From contig CAMJHI010000048.1 of the NCBI GenBank assembly GCA_946405475.1, forward strand, positions 1 through 11,072: a DNA stretch of 11,072 nucleotides, written 5' to 3'. A model generated the notes under the pieces. The model was given only the letters and a program-made list of their open reading frames with translations, did no database searches and was not told where the DNA came from. The DNA comes from an uncultured Clostridia bacterium (GTDB taxonomy: Bacteria > Bacillota > Clostridia > Oscillospirales > Acutalibacteraceae). Shown one piece after another: positions 5,645 through 11,072 of the stretch (position 1 is its first letter; each line of letters begins with the position of its first letter). The translations under genes were made by a program, and so were the position numbers.

Positions 5645-6941
5645 CAAAGCGGGTCGGCGTGCCCTCAAGCCCAAACACCTCGCGGATCTGATTGTCAAGA
5701 TACCGCTGATAGCTGTAATGGAACAGATCCTTGCGGTTGACAAAGCAGACAAACGTCGGCGGGCGGGTAGAAGCCTGCGTCATATAATAGATCTTCAGGC
5801 GCCTGCCCTTGTCGGTGGGCGGCTGCACGCGGGCGGTCGCGTCGGCTAAAACCGAATTGAGCTTACCCGTGGAAATGCGCATGGCGTTTTGCGAATTGAC
5901 AAAATTGATCAGCTCAAACAGGCGGTCGAGCCGCTGACCGGTTTTGGCGGAAATAAAGATGATGGGCGCGTAAGACATGAACGAAAAATCGTTCATGAGC
6001 TTTTTGCGGTAGCTGTCCATGGTCTTGCCGTCTTTTTCGACGACGTCCCATTTATTCACCGCGATGATGCAGGCCTTGCCCATTTCGTGCGCAATGCCCG
6101 CAACCTTGGAATCCTGCTCGGTGAAGCCCTCCGCCGCGTCGATCATGATGACGCAGACGGTGGAACGCTCCACCGCCATCTGAGCGCGGATGACGGAGTA
6201 TTTTTCGATCTGATCCTCCACCCTGCTCTTGCGGCGCAGTCCCGCCGTGTCGATGAGCACGTATTTGCCGTGCTCGTTTTCCACAAACGTGTCGGTCGCG
6301 TCGCGCGTGGTGCCCGCGATGTCGGACACGATGGAACGCTCTTCCCCCGCAATGCGGTTGACGAGCGAGGATTTGCCGACGTTGGGCTTGCCGATAATGG
6401 CGACCTTGATGGTTTCGTCGTCGCCTTCTTCCTCATTCTGCTCAGGCAGATAGGACAGGATCTTATCCAGCAGATCGCCGGTGCCGTGCCCGTGCACGGA
6501 GGAAACGGCAATGGGATCGCCCAGACCGAGGTTGTAAAACTCATAAAACTCCATCGGCGGCTCGCCGATGGAATCGCACTTGTTCACGCACAGAATGACG
6601 GGCTTGCTGCTTTTTTGCAGCATGGTCGCCACTTCCGCGTCGCTGGCCACCACGCCGGAGCGCACGTCGCACACCAGCACGGCCACGTCGGCGCTTTCGA
6701 TGGCAAGCTGCGCCTGACGGCGCATCTGCGACAGAATGACGTCATCGGAATACGGCTCGATGCCGCCGGTGTCGACGAGCGTCATGGTGCGGCCGCACCA
6801 TTCGCAATCGGCAAAAATGCGGTCGCGCGTCACGCCGGGTGTGTCGTCAACAATGGAAAGCCGCCGCCCGCACAGCTTGTTGAACAGGGTCGATTTGCCG
6901 ACGTTGGGTCGGCCGACGATCGCCACAACAGGCTTCGACAT
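5616..6941 (-). CDS. der: Ribosome-assembly GTPase Der (EngA)
   Basis: Der is an essential double-GTPase that binds the 50S subunit and is needed for its late assembly. In the 441-residue product the first G domain shows GRPNVGKS (10-17), DTPGVTRD (33-40), DTGG (57-60) and NKCD (120-123). The second shows GKPNVGKS (184-191), DTAGLRRK (231-238), NKWD (296-299) and SAK (331-333). An acidic linker (about 168-176) joins them, and a KH-like C-terminal domain ends in TPTRFVIHEREEKK. All motifs are intact and the length is typical. The ATG at 6941 has AAGGAAGTGAT a short way upstream. It is the last gene of a leftward run after the PDZ-radical SAM and EamA genes, 42 bases beyond the latter. Its 3' end overlaps the small membrane ORF after spoIIP by 29 bases. 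Confidence 0.98.
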   Translation of the reverse strand: MSKPVVAIVGRPNVGKSTLFNKLCGRRLSIVDDTPGVTRDRIFADCEWCGRTMTLVDTGGIEPYSDDVILSQMRRQAQLAIESADVAVLVCDVRSGVVASDAEVATMLQKSSKPVILCVNKCDSIGEPPMEFYEFYNLGLGDPIAVSSVHGHGTGDLLDKILSYLPEQNEEEGDDETIKVAIIGKPNVGKSSLVNRIAGEERSIVSDIAGTTRDATDTFVENEHGKYVLIDTAGLRRKSRVEDQIEKYSVIRAQMAVERSTVCVIMIDAAEGFTEQDSKVAGIAHEMGKACIIAVNKWDVVEKDGKTMDSYRKKLMNDFSFMSYAPIIFISAKTGQRLDRLFELINFVNSQNAMRISTGKLNSVLADATARVQPPTDKGRRLKIYYMTQASTRPPTFVCFVNRKDLFHYSYQRYLDNQIREVFGLEGTPTRFVIHEREEKK

Positions 6942-6983
6942 GTCAGATCACTTCCTTCTTGTTTCGTTGAGGAGCAGCGCTCG

Positions 6984-7973
6984 TTATTCGCCGAGCAGCG
7001 ACAAAAAGATGATACCGGCAAAGATGATGCCGATAAAGACGTATTGCAGAACGGTCAGCTTTTCTTTGAGCAGGAAGCGCGACAGCACGAAGGAGATCAC
7101 GACCGTGCCAGCGCCAAGAATGACCGCCGCCACGCCGGAGCCTTCGGACAAAGCAAACAGATAGGTTGCCTGACCGCCCGTTTCAAGCAGCGCCGCGAGG
7201 ATCTTGTTGCGCTGACCGCCAACCTTTTGCAGCAGGTTCTTTCGCGCAGCGGGCTGACCGGACGCAGCCAGAGCCTCATCCTCCGCCGTCGAAAAGAGCC
7301 TGACGCCTTTGCGTTTCAGGTAGATCAGAATGCCGACAGCGATCAGGAAAAACGTAAATTCGTAACAGCAGTTGGCCGTATGCTCAAGATTATCCTCCGT
7401 GACGCCGAGGAGCACGGAAGACGCCGCGTCGTCCGTGTAATAAATATCAAGAAAGGTTCCGATGGCGTCAAGCAGCATGTAGCAAAACGGCATGGCAATG
7501 GAGACGAGCGCCAGCTTTTTGCCGAAATGCCTGCTTCTTGCTTCCTTGCCCTGCTTGTCAAAAAAGCCGACGCCCAGCACGCCGATGACGACGATGACGA
7601 TGGCAACGACGGTTTCAAAGCTGAGCCGTTCGTGCATGAAGATGGCGCACAGGATCGGCACAAAGGCGCACGACGTGTTTTCAATGGGGTCGGAGATCGA
7701 CTCTTCAATATAGCGCACGCCGTAATAGGAGCAGACCATCGACACGATATAGCACAGCGCCACCGGCAGATAGCGGATAAAATTGGCCGGCAAGTATTCA
7801 AGCTTTACATCCTGAGTCAGAAGAATGATCAGAGAATACAGGCCGAAAAAGAACCCGACGAAAACGGTCGTTTTCAAATGGGCATAGGGCTCGTCGGCCA
7901 CGTTGCCCTTCTTATAGAAAATCTCCGCCAGACCCCAGCATGACGTGGAGAAAATCAGAAAAAACCAAAGCAT
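6984..7973 (-). CDS. EamA-family (drug/metabolite transporter superfamily) membrane protein
   Basis: This 329-residue protein is almost entirely hydrophobic helices, arranged as two EamA repeats of about five segments each. The first repeat ends with IENTSCAFVPILCAIFMHERLSF and a helix at about 121-137; the second ends with LGAGTVVISFVLSRFLLKEKLTVLQ and helices at about 301-328. The proline/glutamate HERLS and KEKLT ends of the repeats are typical of the family. A polar stretch of about 40 residues (200-240, with an Ala/Glu-rich piece) between the repeats is a cytoplasmic loop that is longer than usual. EamA proteins export or import metabolites; the cargo cannot be told here. The ATG at 7973 follows AAGGAGTGAT. 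It lies 27 bases after the PDZ-radical SAM gene and 42 before der, in one likely operon. Confidence 0.87.
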   Translation of the reverse strand: MLWFFLIFSTSCWGLAEIFYKKGNVADEPYAHLKTTVFVGFFFGLYSLIILLTQDVKLEYLPANFIRYLPVALCYIVSMVCSYYGVRYIEESISDPIENTSCAFVPILCAIFMHERLSFETVVAIVIVVIGVLGVGFFDKQGKEARSRHFGKKLALVSIAMPFCYMLLDAIGTFLDIYYTDDAASSVLLGVTEDNLEHTANCCYEFTFFLIAVGILIYLKRKGVRLFSTAEDEALAASGQPAARKNLLQKVGGQRNKILAALLETGGQATYLFALSEGSGVAAVILGAGTVVISFVLSRFLLKEKLTVLQYVFIGIIFAGIIFLSLLGE

Positions 7974-8000
7974 GGCAAATCACTCCTTATGAAATGATCT

Positions 8001-9314
8001 TTACGCGGGCGAAAGCCCGACCATCGTTTCAAACAAATCGAAGCCGTCCACGCGGTTCGGCTGTATAGGAACACCCAGCGCCTCGCTGAGCTGCACAACG
8101 GTCATATCGTCCAGGAACACGTCCTCGCCGCTGCGCAGCATGTTTTCAGAGATGAGCAGCACCTCGCCCAGATCTTGGCCGGTCAGCTGCCGCTGAAGAT
8201 CCTGCCCGGTCAGCAGACCGCTGACGGTGACGCTTTCGCCGAAAAAGTCGTTTTTGATCTCATAGACGTTCACCGACAGACCGTCGATTTTCTGACAGGC
8301 CGCTTGAGCCAGACTTTGCATCAGCGGAAAAGCCGCCGCGCCCGTAGCAATGCTGACCCGGCGCGGTGCGATCTGCGTGAGCTCGCACTGATCGAGCGCC
8401 TGACGAAACTCATTTTCAAAGCTGCGCCACATTCCCACGCCGTTTTCCAGCTGCGGGTAGCTGCCGTAGTAATCCTCCGGCGGGATCGGACGACCCGCCT
8501 TGAGATAGAATTCGTCGGCGGCAAAAGCGATCGCTTCGCCGTGGAAATAGGCAAAATGCGCGTTGAAATCATCGATGATATCAATAACAGCCGCGCTTGT
8601 TGTTTTGTTGTAAGCGTCCAGCTTCGGCAGGTTTTCGCGGTGCTTCGTCAGACCCACCGGCACGGCGGCAATGCTTTGCACCGCCGGATAGAGCTTGCCC
8701 AGTTCGTCCAGACTGTACGACAGCTCTTTGCCATCGTTGATGCCCGGGCAGAGCACGAGCTGCGTATTCAGCTTGATACCGGCCTGAGCAAAACGATCAA
8801 GATAACGCAACGAGCTGCCCGCGTTCGGGTTTTTCATCATCTGCACACGCAGCTCGGGGTTCATGGTGTGAACCGACACGTTCACCGGGCTGATGTGCAT
8901 TTTGATGATGCGGTCCACGTCTTCATCCGTCAGATTCGTCAGCGTCACGTAATTGCCGAACAAAAACGAAAGCCTAGAATCGTCATCCTTGAAATAGAGC
9001 GATTCGCGCATGCCCTTGGGCATCTGATCGATGAAGCAGAAAATGCACTTGTTTTTGCAGGCATGGTGCTTGTCCATGAGATAGGTGTCGAACACCAGAC
9101 CGAGGTCGTCGTCTTCGCCCTTTTTGATCTTCACCGTGCGCTCTTTGCCGCCCGGTGTGCGGATGAGCAGCTTCAGCTTTTCTTCACAGGTGTAAAAGCG
9201 GTAATCGAGCACGTCACGGATCGTGTTGCCGTTGACGGAAAGCAAAGTGTCGCCGCCGTGGATCTTTTTGGCGCAAACAGAGCCCTTTTCCACATCGGCA
9301 ATCTTGACGGCCAT
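8001..9314 (-). CDS. PDZ-domain radical SAM protein (DUF512 / TIGR03279 type)
   Basis: The 437-residue protein starts with a PDZ-like domain (about residues 1-70: GDTLLSVNGNTIRDVLDYRF). Then comes the radical SAM cluster motif CKNKCIFCF, with C86, C90 and C93 in the CxxxCxxC spacing that holds a 4Fe-4S cluster and S-adenosylmethionine. FKDDDSRLSFLFGNYVTLTN follows, which is diagnostic of the family, and a C-terminal DUF512 domain after about residue 230. The family is widespread in Clostridia and Cyanobacteria, but its reaction is unknown as far as I know. Its recurrent position beside der in Clostridia hints at a link with ribosome or RNA work, which is only an inference. The ATG at 9314 has AGGGAGGTG upstream. 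I see no own promoter between it and the rpmF terminator. Confidence 0.92.
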   Translation of the reverse strand: MAVKIADVEKGSVCAKKIHGGDTLLSVNGNTIRDVLDYRFYTCEEKLKLLIRTPGGKERTVKIKKGEDDDLGLVFDTYLMDKHHACKNKCIFCFIDQMPKGMRESLYFKDDDSRLSFLFGNYVTLTNLTDEDVDRIIKMHISPVNVSVHTMNPELRVQMMKNPNAGSSLRYLDRFAQAGIKLNTQLVLCPGINDGKELSYSLDELGKLYPAVQSIAAVPVGLTKHRENLPKLDAYNKTTSAAVIDIIDDFNAHFAYFHGEAIAFAADEFYLKAGRPIPPEDYYGSYPQLENGVGMWRSFENEFRQALDQCELTQIAPRRVSIATGAAAFPLMQSLAQAACQKIDGLSVNVYEIKNDFFGESVTVSGLLTGQDLQRQLTGQDLGEVLLISENMLRSGEDVFLDDMTVVQLSEALGVPIQPNRVDGFDLFETMVGLSPA

Positions 9315-9334
9315 GACGCACCTCCCTCAAAATC

Positions 9335-9381
9335 AGCAAAACAAAAAGCAAAAGGCAGAGAGCCAATCCCGCCTCTGCCTT
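9335..9381 (-). terminator. Intrinsic terminator after rpmF
   Basis: On the minus strand AAGGCAGAG (9381-9373) pairs with CTCTGCCTT (9360-9352), a perfect 9-bp stem with a 12-base loop. It is followed by a T-rich tail (TTGCTTTTTGTTTTG). It starts 5 bases past the rpmF stop. Because no promoter is evident before the next leftward gene, it may be leaky and act as an attenuator for the DUF512-EamA-der run. Confidence 0.85.
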
Positions 9382-9386
9382 AAAGC

Positions 9387-9569
9387 TTACGCCTCTGTAT
9401 CAATTACCTGTCTGCCGTTGTAGTAGCCACAGTTGGGACACAGTCTGTGCGGTCTTTTGTAGTCGCCGCACTTGGGGCACTTAACAAGTTCAGGAGCATT
9501 GATCTTCCAAACACTGCTGCGCCTCTTATCGCGTCTTGCCTTAGAGACTCTTCTCTTAGGAACTGCCAT
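9387..9569 (-). CDS. rpmF: Large ribosomal subunit protein bL32
   Basis: This 60-residue basic protein is L32 of the 50S subunit. It starts AVPKRRVSKARRDKRRS, as is typical. CPKC (31-34) and CPNC (44-47) form the four-cysteine zinc ribbon, so this is the zinc-binding form rather than the cysteine-free paralogue some bacteria use under zinc limitation. The ATG at 9569 has AAGGAGG a few bases upstream. It follows the DUF177 gene by 42 bases. This DUF177-rpmF pair is one of the most conserved gene pairs in bacteria (yceD-rpmF in Escherichia coli). The shared strong promoter lies upstream of DUF177. Confidence 0.98.
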   Translation of the reverse strand: MAVPKRRVSKARRDKRRSSVWKINAPELVKCPKCGDYKRPHRLCPNCGYYNGRQVIDTEA

Positions 9570-9611
9570 TCTTGCAACCTCCTTGCTGCTGTGATACTTC
9601 TTTACTCACGT

Positions 9612-10091
9612 TTATTCATCTAACAATTGCCGGAGCACCGCCAACCTCGGGTCGGCCGGCGCCTGGCAGCTGCATGAGCCATGGTTCAGGTTTTTGCCGC
9701 AATACTGGCAAACCCCTTTGCAATCCTCCCGGCAAAGGTAACTTGACGGAAGGGCTAAAATGATGTCTTCCCGGATGAGCGCATCGGTTTCAAACCGCAT
9801 ATCGCTCAGGAGGATCAGCTCGTCGTTCTCTTCGTTGTTGAGCGCAGTCACCAAAACATGCTCAACGGGAACGTCGAAATGCTTTTCAGTCATTTCCGCA
9901 CAGCGGTCACACGGCGCGGCGGCTTCGCACGAAGCCACGGCGTTGAAATGAACAACGCCCGCACGGTTGAACACACTGCCCTTGACGTTCACGGGCTTTT
10001 TGAGGAGAGAAAGCTCGGGCAAGGAAAGCTGATATTCAAAGTCGAGCTTCTGCCCGATGTTGTTGAAAATCGGCTCAAGCTCAAGGATCAA
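9612..10091 (-). CDS. DUF177 (YceD-like) protein, linked to 23S rRNA / ribosome assembly
   Basis: This 159-residue protein has the family layout: an N-terminal beta domain, a middle CxxxxxCDRC segment (C55, C61, C64), and a C-terminal LCREDCKGVCQYCGKNLNHGSCSC with six cysteines (C120-C142), likely to bind metal. Family members are conserved next to rpmF and have been linked with accumulation of 23S rRNA. The start is TTG at 10091: GGAGGG lies 9 bases upstream, and two in-frame stops (TGATGA) sit directly before it, so no longer start is possible. An ATG at 10098 in another frame opens only five codons. It is the first gene of the operon driven by the perfect promoter at 10141-10169, and rpmF follows by 42 bases. 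Confidence 0.93.
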   Translation of the reverse strand: MILELEPIFNNIGQKLDFEYQLSLPELSLLKKPVNVKGSVFNRAGVVHFNAVASCEAAAPCDRCAEMTEKHFDVPVEHVLVTALNNEENDELILLSDMRFETDALIREDIILALPSSYLCREDCKGVCQYCGKNLNHGSCSCQAPADPRLAVLRQLLDE

Positions 10092-10112
10092 CGGTCATCA
10101 CCCTCCGAAAAG

Positions 10113-10126
10113 CCGCAAACCTGCGG
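10113..10126 (-). other. Small hairpin in the DUF177-rpmF leader
   Basis: CCGCA (10126-10122 on the minus strand) and TGCGG (10117-10113) form a 5-bp GC-rich stem with a 4-base loop in the roughly 43-base leader. It lies just upstream of the GGAGGG ribosome site and does not cover it. It could shape translation start or RNA stability; the stem is short and could be incidental. Confidence 0.3.
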
Positions 10127-10140
10127 TCACAGACTATGAT

Positions 10141-10169
10141 ATTATACAAAGAAAGAATCGCTTTGTCAA
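10141..10169 (-). promoter_or_regulatory. Perfect sigma-A promoter of the DUF177-rpmF operon
   Basis: TTGACA (10169-10164) and TATAAT (10146-10141) on the minus strand both match the consensus exactly and are 17 bases apart. The start would be near 10134. Such strength fits a ribosomal protein operon. The promoter begins 17 bases after the end of the P-loop gene, so it also isolates this operon from pgi. Confidence 0.85.
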
Positions 10170-10185
10170 GGCTTTTTTTCAACTT

Positions 10186-10602
10186 TCAGATCACTTGAGC
10201 AAATTCAAACACGGAAGCCGGAATTTCTTCTTTGTCGGCAGAAACGGTGAAGGTGATATTCTTCTCTTCGATCTTGGAAAGCTCGTTGACCTTGGCGAGG
10301 AATTTTGCCAGCTCGTCGTAATCGCGCCCGCCGATGCGCAGTGTCGCGTCGACAAAAATATCGGTGATGTCGTGGTCGCCCGCGCAGATGCCGCACAGGA
10401 AGCCGTAGAACGAAGCGTAATCGCGGATGCAGAAGGTATCGGTCGCAGTCAGGCGGGCACGGGACGTGACGTCGTAAGTAAGCTGGGATTCTTTTTCAAC
10501 GCAGACCACGTTGCCGTTGGATTCCCGCGCGGCGGTGTTGACAAGCTCAACCAGCTTTTTGGTTTTGCCGGAGCCTTTGTGACCGAGAATAAGTTTGACC
10601 AT
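10186..10602 (-). CDS. Small P-loop ATP-binding protein, function unknown
   Basis: The 138-residue protein has a clear Walker A motif GHKGSGKT at residues 7-14, directly after the first beta-strand (VKLIL). A possible Walker B is DIFVDA (about 81-86). No membrane segment or second recognisable domain is seen. Proteins of this kind are often labelled PilT-like or twitching motility in Clostridia annotations. That label is not supported by the sequence, which is far shorter than PilT and lacks its other motifs. ATP or GTP binding is likely, but the target is unknown. The ATG at 10602 has AAGGAG upstream. It lies 24 bases after pgi on the same strand, so the two are probably co-transcribed. I see no terminator after it before the next promoter. 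Confidence 0.75.
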   Translation of the reverse strand: MVKLILGHKGSGKTKKLVELVNTAARESNGNVVCVEKESQLTYDVTSRARLTATDTFCIRDYASFYGFLCGICAGDHDITDIFVDATLRIGGRDYDELAKFLAKVNELSKIEEKNITFTVSADKEEIPASVFEFAQVI

Positions 10603-10626
10603 GATGAGATTTCTCCTTACTTTTGG

Positions 10627-11072
10627 TTATTTGAGTTTTGCTTCGAGCGCCGCCCGCATTTCTTCGTAGCCGGGCTTGCCCAGTAAAGCAAACATATTTT
10701 TCTTGTAGCTTTCCACGCCGGGCTGATCAAAGGGATTCACGCCCAGCAGATAACCGGAAACGGCGCAGGCTTTTTCAAAGAAATAGATCAGCTCGCCCAA
10801 GACCGATTCGTTCATCGTGGGGATCTGAAGCACCACGTTAGGCACCTGCCCGTCGGTATGCGCCAAGAGCGTGCCCTCGAACGCCTTGCGGTTGACGAAC
10901 GAAACCGTTTTGCCCGCCAGGAAATTCAGACCGTCGGCATTGTCGGCCGTTGCGTCAATGGCAACGTCCTGCTGAGGCTGTTCGGCGTAAACGACTGTTT
11001 CAAACATGATGCGTTCGCCCTGCTGCACGTACTGCCCCAAAGAATGCAGATCGGTGGAGTAGATGGCGGAAG
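10627..11072 (-). CDS. pgi: Glucose-6-phosphate isomerase, C-terminal part (5' end outside window)
   Basis: The last 147 residues of phosphoglucose isomerase are visible; the gene continues past the right edge. Pgi interconverts glucose 6-phosphate and fructose 6-phosphate in glycolysis and gluconeogenesis. The reading frame holds IYSTDLHSLGQYVQQG and, near the end, EKACAVSGYLLGVNPF, DQPGVESYKKNMFALLGKPG, both hallmark segments of the bacterial enzyme of the Bacillus/Clostridia type. The protein ends with a short helical tail ALEAKLK. An apparent start at 11040 is a leucine codon inside the gene and not a real start, since the homology runs on to the window edge. It is followed by the small P-loop gene 24 bases downstream. 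Confidence 0.97.
   Translation of the reverse strand, partial: SAIYSTDLHSLGQYVQQGERIMFETVVYAEQPQQDVAIDATADNADGLNFLAGKTVSFVNRKAFEGTLLAHTDGQVPNVVLQIPTMNESVLGELIYFFEKACAVSGYLLGVNPFDQPGVESYKKNMFALLGKPGYEEMRAALEAKLK

Noticed and set aside
4643..5752. A 369-codon minus-strand frame over spoIIP
   Set aside because: Antisense shadow crossing spoIIP and the start of the small ORF region; no motifs and no support for its start.
5889..7943. A 684-codon open frame on the plus strand across der and the EamA gene
   Set aside because: It is the antisense shadow of two well-supported genes; the product is rich in His, Arg, Asp and Gln, has no family features and no ribosome site.
8006..8019. CGGGC-GAAA-GCCCG hairpin at the end of the DUF512 gene
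   Set aside because: It lies in the last codons, is only 5 bp, and is not followed by a T-run on the transcribed strand, so I do not call it a terminator.
8175..9383. A 402-codon plus-strand frame over the radical SAM gene
   Set aside because: Antisense shadow of the DUF512 gene, which has clear motifs and ribosome site; composition of the shadow is atypical.
10186..10602. PilT / twitching motility label for the P-loop protein
   Set aside because: Only the Walker A motif is shared; the protein is far too short and lacks the other motifs of PilT ATPases.
1..11072. Mobile element, CRISPR array, toxin-antitoxin or phage defence system
   Set aside because: No transposase, integrase, direct-repeat array, or paired small toxin-like genes are seen; the gene order is that of a core chromosomal region.

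Overview
The window looks like chromosomal DNA from a spore-forming Clostridia member, probably close to Oscillospiraceae/Ruminococcaceae. The evidence is a moderately GC-rich composition (mid-50s percent by eye), strong AGGAGG-type ribosome sites, GTG and TTG starts on several genes, and the sporulation genes gpr and spoIIP beside housekeeping genes in a Firmicutes-like order. I see no mobile element, CRISPR array, tRNA or rRNA. No gene-free stretch exceeds 300 bases; the longest are about 155-165 bases and hold promoters or terminators.

Layout. (1) 1-2839 is a divergent sugar-use pair: a GPH/MelB-type sugar:cation symporter leftward (its C-terminal part lies outside the window) and a GH36-type alpha-galactosidase rightward. 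Each has its own sigma-A-like promoter in the 166-base gap between them. (2) 2840-2994 holds a strong hairpin and a bidirectional terminator between the convergent alpha-galactosidase and rpsT genes. (3) 2995-5644 is a sporulation block: rpsT (leftward) divergent from gpr (germination protease) and spoIIP (engulfment peptidoglycan hydrolase), followed by a small predicted membrane protein that starts with TTG. A perfect hairpin pairs with the whole spoIIP Shine-Dalgarno sequence. (4) 5616-11072 is all leftward. In transcription order it holds the 3' part of pgi, a small P-loop ATP-binding protein, a perfect TTGACA-17-TATAAT promoter, a DUF177 protein plus rpmF (ribosome assembly / L32), an intrinsic terminator, then a PDZ-radical SAM (DUF512) protein, an EamA-type transporter and der (ribosome-assembly GTPase).

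How the genes work together. The first pair would import and hydrolyse alpha-galactosides. gpr and spoIIP act at opposite ends of spore life: SpoIIP in engulfment, GPR in SASP degradation at germination. The leftward cluster is growth-linked: glycolysis, 50S assembly (DUF177, L32, Der), and two genes of uncertain role. I found no convincing wholly new system. The most notable observations are the RBS-occluding hairpin before spoIIP, the small membrane ORF after it that overlaps der tail-to-tail, the compact GPR with a very short propeptide, the possible signal peptide on the GH36 enzyme, and the uncharacterised PDZ-radical SAM and P-loop genes.
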